Both the position numbers and the translations under genes were made by a program. Shown piece after piece: positions 7,882 to 14,894 of a stretch of 64,000 nt of DNA; positions within the stretch are counted from its first letter, which is position 1, and the number at the start of each line of letters is the position of its first letter. Below the pieces are notes generated by a model. It was given only the letters and a program-made list of their open reading frames with translations. It was not told the origin of the DNA and did no database searches. This DNA comes from Fodinibacter sp963730365 (GTDB lineage Bacteria > Actinomycetota > Actinomycetes > Actinomycetales > Dermatophilaceae): assembly GCA_963730365.1 (NCBI GenBank), contig CAVSRM010000008.1, forward strand, positions 434,001 to 498,000, read 5' to 3'.

Positions 7882-9495
7882 ATGAACGGGAACCCCCCAG
7901 ACGATGAGGTCAGTGACGACGGAAGGGGCGGGGGATCGCGCCCCGCGCCACCACGTTTCGGCGTGCCGGCCAGCGCCATGCGTCGCTTCGGGGCCACCGT
8001 GCTCGACCCGGACACCGCGGAGCGGGTGGGCGACGAACCGGCGCCCAGCCCGGTCGCCTACGTCACCGACCGGCTGCTCCTCCCCGGGCTGACCCCGGGC
8101 CAGCTCGACGACTCACGCTCGCTGCTCGAGGAGCTGGGGCGCGAGATGGGCTTCACCGTCAGCGTGCTCCCCAGCGCGGTCGTCGGCATCGCCCAGGAGC
8201 TCGGCTACGCCGAACGGCTGGGTGAGGTCGCCCAGACCGCGGTGCGACTCGTTCCCGACCAGGGTCGCGTCGGCCCGCCGGTCGACGCCTGGGCGGTGCT
8301 GCAACGCGCCCGCGCCCTCAAGGGTCGCGAGGTCTCCCGCTGGAGCCTCAACCACGTCCTCATGAGTGCCGGCTACACCAGTGGAGTCGGCTACACCTCG
8401 GGGGTCGGCTACACCTCGGGCGTCGGCTACACCTCAGGGGTCGGCTACACCAGCGGCGTCGGTTACACCTCGGGGGTCGGCTACACCAGCGGTGTCGGGC
8501 TGCCCGGGTCACCGGCCGGCCGTGGGCCGGTGGTGCTTGAGGTCCCCCAGCCGGCACCCCGCGGCAAGAGCTCGCCGGTCGTCGCCATCCTCGACACGGG
8601 GCTCGGCAGACACGGCTGGTTCGACGGTTCCCCCCTGGTCGAGCACGACCCCCGGCTGCCCGACGGAACCGCGGTCGGCCTCCGGTTCTCGGCGAGCGAG
8701 GACCCCGAGGGAACCGGAGTGACCCTCGGCGACGTGAACGAGACCCTCGACCCCCTCGCCGGACACGGCACCTTCGTCGCGGGGGTCGTGCGCCAGCACT
8801 GCCCCGACGCCCACCTGATCATCGTCCCGGTGATGCACGGTGACGGATCGAGCGACGAGCGCGACCTCATCGAGGCGCTGACGGCCCTCGCCGTGTGGCA
8901 CTGGGCTGCCGTGGACGGCAAGGGCACCGGAAAGCCTGTCGACGTCATCAACCTGTCGATGGGGTACTACCGCGAGTCCGAGGGAGCGGTCGAGGACGAG
9001 ACGGCACTCTTCGGCATCCTGCGCACGCTTGCCAACGACGGCGTCGCCGTCGTGGCGGCCGCCGGCAATGGTGGCACCACCGAACGGTTCTGGCCGGCAG
9101 CCCTCGCCGGGCAGGCGGGCACGCGCGTGCCGGTGACGAGCGTCGGCGCCACGAACCCCACCGGCGGAGCCGTGGCCGTCTTCTCCAACACCGGGCCCTG
9201 GGTGTCGACCTATGCGAGCGGGGTCGCCGTCGTGAGCACGATGCCGGTCACCCTGGACGGCTCGCTGCGCGGCGACGTGGCGGTCCCGGCCGGCACTCAC
9301 CGCGCGCGATCGACCCCCGATCCCGACTGCTACGAGACCGGGTTCGGGGTGTGGAGCGGCACCTCGTTCTCCAGTCCCTGCACCGCCGGCCGCGTGTCCG
9401 CGGCACTGTCGCGAGCGCCCGTCGCCGCCGACCGCAGGTCCCGAGCCAAGCAGGTCGCCGCTGCCGTCGCCGAGATCGTCGGAGCTGGGTCGTGA
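7882..9495 (+). CDS. Cytoplasmic subtilisin-like (S8) serine protease with GYTSGV array
   Basis: 537 residues. The S8 catalytic domain begins at about residue 228, with Asp238 in AILDTG, His295 in GHGTFVAG and Ser495 in GTSFSSP; the oxyanion AAAGNGG motif is also present, so it should be active. There is no signal peptide or membrane helix, whereas most bacterial subtilases are exported. Residues 1-160 form a separate domain that I do not recognise (DRLLLPGLTPGQLDDSRSLL and an Ala/Leu-rich helical part), possibly an inhibitory or sensing prodomain. It is joined to the catalytic domain by seven exact GYTSGV repeats (164-205). GGAG lies 6 bases before the ATG. Its stop overlaps the sigma factor start, and the same operon ends with a CHAT caspase-like protease. 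I infer regulated intracellular proteolysis. Confidence 0.88.
   Translation: MNGNPPDDEVSDDGRGGGSRPAPPRFGVPASAMRRFGATVLDPDTAERVGDEPAPSPVAYVTDRLLLPGLTPGQLDDSRSLLEELGREMGFTVSVLPSAVVGIAQELGYAERLGEVAQTAVRLVPDQGRVGPPVDAWAVLQRARALKGREVSRWSLNHVLMSAGYTSGVGYTSGVGYTSGVGYTSGVGYTSGVGYTSGVGYTSGVGLPGSPAGRGPVVLEVPQPAPRGKSSPVVAILDTGLGRHGWFDGSPLVEHDPRLPDGTAVGLRFSASEDPEGTGVTLGDVNETLDPLAGHGTFVAGVVRQHCPDAHLIIVPVMHGDGSSDERDLIEALTALAVWHWAAVDGKGTGKPVDVINLSMGYYRESEGAVEDETALFGILRTLANDGVAVVAAAGNGGTTERFWPAALAGQAGTRVPVTSVGATNPTGGAVAVFSNTGPWVSTYASGVAVVSTMPVTLDGSLRGDVAVPAGTHRARSTPDPDCYETGFGVWSGTSFSSPCTAGRVSAALSRAPVAADRRSRAKQVAAAVAEIVGAGS
8371..8496 (+). repeat. Seven tandem 18-bp units encoding GYTSGV
   Basis: Units start at 8371, 8389, 8407, 8425, 8443, 8461 and 8479. 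The peptide is identical in all seven, but the DNA is not. The serine codon is AGT, TCG, TCG, TCA, AGC, TCG, AGC; the second glycine is GGA, GGG, GGC, GGG, GGC, GGG, GGT; and one unit uses GGT for the first glycine. Confidence 0.97.
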
Positions 9496-10085
9496 TGCAC
9501 ACCGATGCCGAGGGCCTCGCGATGCGGGCGGCCCACGCCTTCCGCGCCTATCGCGACGGTGATCCCTCCGGCATGTCCACCCTCGTCGAGGACGTCACCC
9601 CGCTGCTCTGGTCGGTGGCGCGCCGCCAGGGCCTGGACCGGCCCGCCGCGGAGGACGTCGTGCAGGGCGCCTGGCTCAAGCTCGTCGAGCACTCGACGTC
9701 GATCACCGACCCGCAGGCCGTCCTCAAGTGGCTCATGACGACGACCAAGCGCGATGCCTGGCACAGCTCCTCGCGCGACCGCCGCGAGGAGCCCGGCAGC
9801 GCGGCCGACGTCGCCGACCAAGAGGTCGACGAGGTGTCGCCGTCACCGGAGCTCAGCGTGCTGCAGGGCGAGGACATGCACCTGGTGTGGCACCACCTCT
9901 CACTGCTGTCCGAGCGATGTCAGGCCCTGTTGCGGGTCATCGCCTTCGCCGACCGACCGGACTACGCCAGCGTCGCCGAGTCCCTCGGGATGCCGGTCGG
10001 AAGCATCGGTCCCACTCGCGGACGCTGCCTGGCCAAGCTCCGCCTAGCCCTCACAGACGACCCTCGTTGGGAGATGACCTCATGA
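9495..10085 (+). CDS. Sigma-70 family RNA polymerase sigma factor (ECF-like)
   Basis: 196 residues from the ATG at 9495; a GTG one codon upstream is an alternative. Region 2 is visible (DVTPLLWSVARRQGLDRPAAEDVVQGAWLKL in two parts, then PQAVLKWLMTTTKRDAW), and region 4 is a helix-turn-helix (YASVAESLGMPVGSIGPTRG). It should direct RNA polymerase to a specific promoter set. The start overlaps the protease stop (TGATG), and its own stop overlaps the next ATG (ATGA), so all three are translationally coupled. No anti-sigma factor of a recognised family is adjacent; the next small protein is the obvious candidate partner. The target promoter cannot be defined here, but the ACATCCC sites upstream may belong to the circuit. 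Confidence 0.9.
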   Translation: MHTDAEGLAMRAAHAFRAYRDGDPSGMSTLVEDVTPLLWSVARRQGLDRPAAEDVVQGAWLKLVEHSTSITDPQAVLKWLMTTTKRDAWHSSSRDRREEPGSAADVADQEVDEVSPSPELSVLQGEDMHLVWHHLSLLSERCQALLRVIAFADRPDYASVAESLGMPVGSIGPTRGRCLAKLRLALTDDPRWEMTS

Positions 10086-10582
10086 ACGCGACGCCAGACC
10101 CGGAGACCGCCCTCGCGGCGGGTGCCCTCGACGAGATCGATGCCGAGGTGCTGGGGCTCGTCCGAGCCGCGCACCAGGCGATCGACCCCGTGCCCGACGA
10201 CCTCGTCGAGAAGATCCAGTTCTCGATGACGGTGGCGGCCCTGGAGGCCGAGCTCGCCGAGATCGTCACGGCGAGCTCGCTGGCCACGGTGAGGGGCACG
10301 GACTACGACCGAGCCGACACCGTCACCTTCGCCAGCGAAGGCCTCAGCGTGATGGTGAGCATCGAGCACGGTGCGTCGACCAAGGTCGACATCGTCGGCT
10401 GGGTGAGCGAGGGAGATGTGGAGGTCGAGCTTCGCGAGCGGGGCCGCACCCGCACCACGGGCACCGATGCCGAGGGTCGCTTCACGTTTGCGGGAGTGGA
10501 GCGTGGTCTGGTGAACTTCGTGCTGCGACGGGGCCGCGGCGCCGGCGCGCCCCCGATCATCACCCCGGCCATCGAGCTCTAG
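10082..10582 (+). CDS. Small protein with helical N-terminus and beta-sandwich-like C-terminus, unknown function
   Basis: 166 residues, no signal peptide, no membrane helix. The N-terminal part contains helices (LVRAAHQAIDPVPDDLVEKI, then FSMTVAALEAELAEI). The C-terminal part from about residue 105 looks like a carboxypeptidase-regulatory or transthyretin-like beta fold (VDIVGWVSEGDVEVEL, TDAEGRFTFAGVERG). I do not know a named function. Its position directly after the sigma factor, coupled by ATGA, suggests an anti-sigma or adaptor role. As a two-part acidic protein between two proteases it could also be a proteolytic target. These are inferences from context only. Confidence 0.75.
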   Translation: MNATPDPETALAAGALDEIDAEVLGLVRAAHQAIDPVPDDLVEKIQFSMTVAALEAELAEIVTASSLATVRGTDYDRADTVTFASEGLSVMVSIEHGASTKVDIVGWVSEGDVEVELRERGRTRTTGTDAEGRFTFAGVERGLVNFVLRRGRGAGAPPIITPAIEL

Positions 10583-10592
10583 GAGGACACCC

Positions 10593-13124
10593 ATCGAGTC
10601 GGAGGCACTCCGTCTCGGCGAGGAGATGCTGGCCTCGGCGCGGGCGGACAACGAGGTGGGCCGCTACGAGGCTGCCGCGGAGCGCCTCGACGCTGCGCTG
10701 GTCGCCCTCAACGCAACCCCGGGCCCGCAGGCCAGGCAGCTCGCCACCCGGGTGCGGATCACCCAGGCCTGGACCGAGATGGAGCTCCGAGGCATGACCT
10801 CGGCCCTCGAGCTGCTCCTGACCGCGCGGCTCCAGGCCGAGGAGACGAGCGACCCGCTGCTCCTGGCCCTCACGCACATCCAGGAGGCCAACATCCGCGG
10901 TCGCTGTGGCGACTGGCGCGGCGCGATCGACGCGGGCGCCCGGGTCGGCGCCGCCGAGGAGTTCCTCAACCCCTCACAACGCTGTGCGCTGCACATCAAC
11001 ATGGGGTTGGCGAGCCTCGCGCTCGGCGACAGCGAGCCGGCATCCGCGGCCCTGGAGGAGGCGCGTGACATCGCCGTCGATCAAGGACTCCTCGACCAGG
11101 AGTTCAAGGCCAGGCACAACCTCGCCTGCCTGGCCTTCGTCGACGGGGACCTCCCGCGCGCGCTCCTGCTCATGCGCGAGGCCGACGTCATGGATGCCGC
11201 GGTGTCTCGCGACCGAGCCCGGCTCGACCACGCCGAGGTGCTCATCGAAGCGGGGCTCGTCAACGATGCGCGCACGGCCCTGGGCGAGGCGCTGGCTTCG
11301 GCCCAGCTGCACGGGCACCGCCTCGAGGAGGGCGCGATAAGCCTCAGGCTCGCTCGGTGCGACCTCCTCGTGGGTGACCTGGCCGGGGCACGCTCGGCCA
11401 TCCGCTCCGCGATCGCGGCGTACCGCACCCGGCAGGCACCGGAGCTGGTCCGGGAAGCAGAGCTGGTCCGCTCGACGATCGACGTCGCAGAGGGCAACGA
11501 CCTGGCCTCGGTCGTCACGACCCTCGCGCACCGCAACGACCGTGCCCCGGGCAGCGGCCCCACCCACCGGGAGTCGATCCGGCTGGAGGCCGAGGCCCGC
11601 CTGTTGCTGGGGGACGCCGACGGGGCGGAACGACGACTGTCCACGCTGCACCAGGGCAGCCACGAGACGCTGGGCGCGATGCTGCACGAGACCCTCGTCC
11701 GAGCCCGGCTCGACGAGGCCCGCGGCCGGGACGGTGCATGCTCGGCGCGGCTGCTGTCGGGCAACCGGGTGCTGGCCGCCCACCAGTTCCAGTCCTCGAG
11801 CCTCGATGTCCGGGCCGCCCTGGCCCTCCACGGCCGCAAGTTGGCCGCCTACGACGTGCAGCGGGCGCTCGGTGCCGGTGACGTGAGCGAGCTCGTGACG
11901 ACGGTGGAGCGCTGGCGGGCGATCTCGCACCGGATCAACCCGGTGACGACCTCGACCGACCCCGAGCTCGCCGCGGCCACCCGCGAGCTGAGACGCCTGC
12001 GCAGGCTGCTCGCCGACAGCGACGGAGACTCGGCGCGGGAGCTGAACACCGGGGTCGCGGCGCTGGAGTCCCAGGTCGCCCAGAGGGAGTGGGGGCTGAC
12101 CGTGGAGGGGTCCGGTGCCGGCCGGGTGCACCCGGTCGCCGCCGAGGAGGCGCTGTCCGCGGTGGGGGCAGCGGATGCCACCGTGGTGGAGTTCTTCGAG
12201 TCCGACGGCGATCTCTGGGGGATCATCCTGTGCGCCGCACGGCTCGACGTGACCCGCCTGGGCCCCGTGCACGAGATCGCGGAGGGGCTCGTGCGGCTGC
12301 GGCGAGACCTGCGCGCACGAGCGATCATCGCGCCGGGGGCAGCGATGGCCTCCGTGCTCGACCGCGCCGTCCGCTCCTCCCTCGACGCCGTCGACCGGGC
12401 GCTGAACCCGGAAGGCACCACCGCCGGTCGAGTGGTCGTCGTGCCGTCCCGCAGCCTCGCCGGGGTGCCGTGGAGCCTGATGCCCAGCCTGCTCGGGCGG
12501 CCCGTGACGGTGGCGCCGTCCCTGACGCGGTGGGTTCGTGGCCCGGCTCGGGCCGTCGAGCCGGTGGCGCAGGTCGCGGCGACGGCTCTCTACGGTCCGG
12601 GCCTGTCCCGCACGGAGCCGGAGATCCGCGCGATCCGCGCGGCCTGGCTCGACGAGGGCGACCCCGCGGCTGCCGTCACCGGCCCAGCCGACAGCGAGGA
12701 GGTGCTCCGGGCCCTGTCGTCCTCGCGGGTCGTCCACCTCGCCGCCCACGGGGTTCACGAGGGTCAGAGCCCGTTGTTCTCCTCCGTGCAGATGGCGGAC
12801 GGCCCGGTCTTCGCGCACGAGTTCCCCCGGCCCGTGGCCGCAGAGCACGTCGCCCTGGCTGCGTGCGACGTCGGGCAGTTCTCGACCCGCGCCGGCGATG
12901 AGCCGCTGGGCCTGGCCATCGCCCTGATGTCCCTCGGCGCGAGGAGTGTGCTCGCCGCCGTGGCTCCGGTCGCCGACGACCTGGCGGCCGAGGCGATGGT
13001 GGGCTACCACCGAAGGCTGGCCACGGGGGAGGATGCCGCATCCGCGTGGGCCGCCGTGGTGGCGGAGGAGCCGGCGGCGGGGGTGTTCTGCCTCTACGGG
13101 TCGGACTGGAGCGCCGGCGACTGA
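10593..13124 (+). CDS. TPR-CHAT caspase-like cysteine protease
   Basis: About 843 residues if translation starts at ATC 10593. The N-terminal half is alpha-helical TPR-like (NEVGRYEAAAERLDAAL; HINMGLASLALGDSEPASAA; EFKARHNLACLAFVDGDLPR), a protein-interaction array. The C-terminal domain is CHAT: catalytic His719 in HLAAHGVHEG and Cys758 in LAACDVGQ, followed by ARSVLAAVAPVADDLAAEAM. CHAT proteins are caspase/separase relatives that cleave protein substrates and often act in defence or programmed death systems. Start choice: AGGAGG (10581-10586) sits six bases before ATC 10593. The first in-frame ATG (10626) has no properly spaced ribosome site and would cut into the first TPR helix. It is last in the operon with the S8 protease and sigma factor, an unusual pairing of two proteases. 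Confidence 0.88.
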   Translation: MESEALRLGEEMLASARADNEVGRYEAAAERLDAALVALNATPGPQARQLATRVRITQAWTEMELRGMTSALELLLTARLQAEETSDPLLLALTHIQEANIRGRCGDWRGAIDAGARVGAAEEFLNPSQRCALHINMGLASLALGDSEPASAALEEARDIAVDQGLLDQEFKARHNLACLAFVDGDLPRALLLMREADVMDAAVSRDRARLDHAEVLIEAGLVNDARTALGEALASAQLHGHRLEEGAISLRLARCDLLVGDLAGARSAIRSAIAAYRTRQAPELVREAELVRSTIDVAEGNDLASVVTTLAHRNDRAPGSGPTHRESIRLEAEARLLLGDADGAERRLSTLHQGSHETLGAMLHETLVRARLDEARGRDGACSARLLSGNRVLAAHQFQSSSLDVRAALALHGRKLAAYDVQRALGAGDVSELVTTVERWRAISHRINPVTTSTDPELAAATRELRRLRRLLADSDGDSARELNTGVAALESQVAQREWGLTVEGSGAGRVHPVAAEEALSAVGAADATVVEFFESDGDLWGIILCAARLDVTRLGPVHEIAEGLVRLRRDLRARAIIAPGAAMASVLDRAVRSSLDAVDRALNPEGTTAGRVVVVPSRSLAGVPWSLMPSLLGRPVTVAPSLTRWVRGPARAVEPVAQVAATALYGPGLSRTEPEIRAIRAAWLDEGDPAAAVTGPADSEEVLRALSSSRVVHLAAHGVHEGQSPLFSSVQMADGPVFAHEFPRPVAAEHVALAACDVGQFSTRAGDEPLGLAIALMSLGARSVLAAVAPVADDLAAEAMVGYHRRLATGEDAASAWAAVVAEEPAAGVFCLYGSDWSAGD

Positions 13125-13144
13125 CCGGCCCCACTGCATCCGAC

Positions 13145-13738
13145 TCAGATGAAGATGGCCGGCTCCGCGAACAGCGCGTCGTACGGGTCCTGCAGGGGCG
13201 ACTGGGGGAAGCGGACCGCGGCCGGGATGCCGGTGGCGACGGCCCCCGCCGGAACAGCCTTCACGACAACGGAGTTCGCGCCAACCTGGGCGTCGTCTCC
13301 GATCTCGATGTCACCCAGGACGCGCGCGCCCGCACCGATGGTCACCCGGTCACCGACGGTGGGGTGACGCTTCACGCCGCGGGCGAGCGACCGTCCACCG
13401 AGGGTGACGCCGTGGTAGAGCATGACGTCGTCGCCGACGACCGCGGTCGCACCGATGACGACGCCCATCCCGTGGTCGATGAAGAAGCGTCGGCCGATCT
13501 GCGCACCCGGGTGGATCTCCACCCCTGTCACGGCGCGTGCGAGGGTCGAGAGGGCACGCGCCGCGGGCCTGCCGCCCGGCTTCTGCCACAGCCGGTGTGC
13601 ACCACGGTAGATCCAGATGGCGTGCAGCCCGGGCGAGTTCACGGCGACGTCGGCTCGCGTCTCGGCTGCGGGGTCACGCAGCATCGCGGCGTCGAGGTCT
13701 TCCCTGATCACCGCCCGGGCAGCACGGACGAAACCCAT
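13145..13738 (-). CDS. cysE: Serine O-acetyltransferase
   Basis: 197 residues. A helical N-terminus is followed by a left-handed beta-helix of hexapeptide repeats (GAQIGRRFFIDHGMGVVIG, VGDDVMLYHGVTLGG, IGAGARVLGDIEIGDDAQVG). The active-site histidines of the family are in FIDHG and YHGVTLGG. It makes O-acetylserine from serine and acetyl-CoA, the substrate of the neighbouring CysK. It begins one base after the cysK stop on the same strand, so the two form a cysK-cysE operon. The ATG at 13738 is chosen because it gives the usual short actinobacterial N-terminus (MGFVRAARAVIREDL). Confidence 0.95.
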   Translation of the reverse strand: MGFVRAARAVIREDLDAAMLRDPAAETRADVAVNSPGLHAIWIYRGAHRLWQKPGGRPAARALSTLARAVTGVEIHPGAQIGRRFFIDHGMGVVIGATAVVGDDVMLYHGVTLGGRSLARGVKRHPTVGDRVTIGAGARVLGDIEIGDDAQVGANSVVVKAVPAGAVATGIPAAVRFPQSPLQDPYDALFAEPAIFI

Positions 13739-13739
13739 G

Positions 13740-14669
13740 TCAGTCGACGAGACCCTCGAACAGGATGGTGGACAGGTAGCGCTCACCGAAGCTCGGGATG
13801 ATCACGACGATCGTCTTGCCGGCGTTCTCCGGTCGCGCGGCCACCTGGGCGGCAGCCGCGAGCGCCGAGCCGGACGAGATGCCGACGAGCAGGCCCTCCT
13901 CGGTGGCAGCGCGGCGGGCCCACGCCACGGAGGTCGCCGCGTTGACGTCGATGACCTCGTCGTAGACCTCGGTGTCGAGGATCTCGGGCACGAAGTTGGC
14001 GCCGATCCCTTGGATCTTGTGCGGGCCGGGCTGGCCTCCGTTGAGGATCGGAGACTCCTCCGGCTCGACGGCGATGATCTGCACCCCGGGCTTGCGCTCC
14101 TTGAGCACCTGACCGACACCGGTGATCGTGCCGCCCGTGCCGATGCCCGCGACGACGATGTCAACCGCGCCGTCGGTGTCCCGCCAGATCTCCTCCGCGG
14201 TGGTCCTGCGGTGGATCTCGGGGTTGGCGGCGTTGGCGAACTGGCGGGCCAGCACGGCACCGTCACGTTCGGCGACGATCTGCTCCGCGCGGGACACCGC
14301 GCCCTTCATGCCCTCCGAGCCGGGGGTGAGCACGAGCTCGGCGCCGTAGGCGCGCAGCAGGGCCCGCCGCTCCTTGCTCATCGTCTCGGGCATGGCGAGC
14401 ACCACCTGGTAGCCGCGGGCCGCCCCGACCATGGCCAGCGCGATCCCCGTGTTACCGGAGGTCGCCTCGACGATGGTGCCGCCGGGGGTCAACTGTCCGC
14501 TCTGCTCCGCTGCGTCCACGATGGCCACCCCGATGCGGTCCTTGACCGAGCTCGCCGGGTTGTAGAACTCCAACTTCGCGGCGACGGTCGCGTCACCGTC
14601 GATGATCCGGTTGAGCCGGACGAGGGGGGTGTTTCCGACCGCCTGGGTGACGTCGTCGAGGATGGGCAT
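13740..14669 (-). CDS. cysK: Cysteine synthase A (O-acetylserine sulfhydrylase)
   Basis: 309 residues, typical length. The PLP lysine lies in NPASSVKDRIG, the substrate loop is TSGNTGIALA, and the phosphate-binding glycine loop is GIGTGGTITGVG. The C-terminal part EGLLVGISSGSALAAA is also conserved. It converts O-acetylserine and sulfide to cysteine. The first gene of a cysK-cysE operon, it is divergent from the EtfD-like gene with 225 bases between the starts, which must hold both promoters. A purine-rich ribosome site (CAGCGAAAGG on the minus strand) precedes the ATG. Confidence 0.97.
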   Translation of the reverse strand: MPILDDVTQAVGNTPLVRLNRIIDGDATVAAKLEFYNPASSVKDRIGVAIVDAAEQSGQLTPGGTIVEATSGNTGIALAMVGAARGYQVVLAMPETMSKERRALLRAYGAELVLTPGSEGMKGAVSRAEQIVAERDGAVLARQFANAANPEIHRRTTAEEIWRDTDGAVDIVVAGIGTGGTITGVGQVLKERKPGVQIIAVEPEESPILNGGQPGPHKIQGIGANFVPEILDTEVYDEVIDVNAATSVAWARRAATEEGLLVGISSGSALAAAAQVAARPENAGKTIVVIIPSFGERYLSTILFEGLVD

Positions 14670-14894
14670 TCGGGTGACCTTTCGCTGGGAGTTGGCATGC
14701 CGGCCGGTCGGTGACGGACCACGGCACGCATCTCGGGTGCCTCGGGTGAACCCCGAGTTCGTTATGCGTATTCCAACAGAGGGTTATCGGTGCGGACAAT
14801 GGCGTCCCGCGTTGCGGGCGGCATCCGAACTGGACGTGTTGATGGTTGTCACAGGGTCGGTGAGCAAGCGCTTAGCGTCGCTAGACTGCCCGGC

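Noticed and set aside
8360..8557. Short repeats at the S8 gene considered as a CRISPR array
   Set aside because: The 18-base units are contiguous without spacers and are in frame with a protease; they encode GYTSGV.
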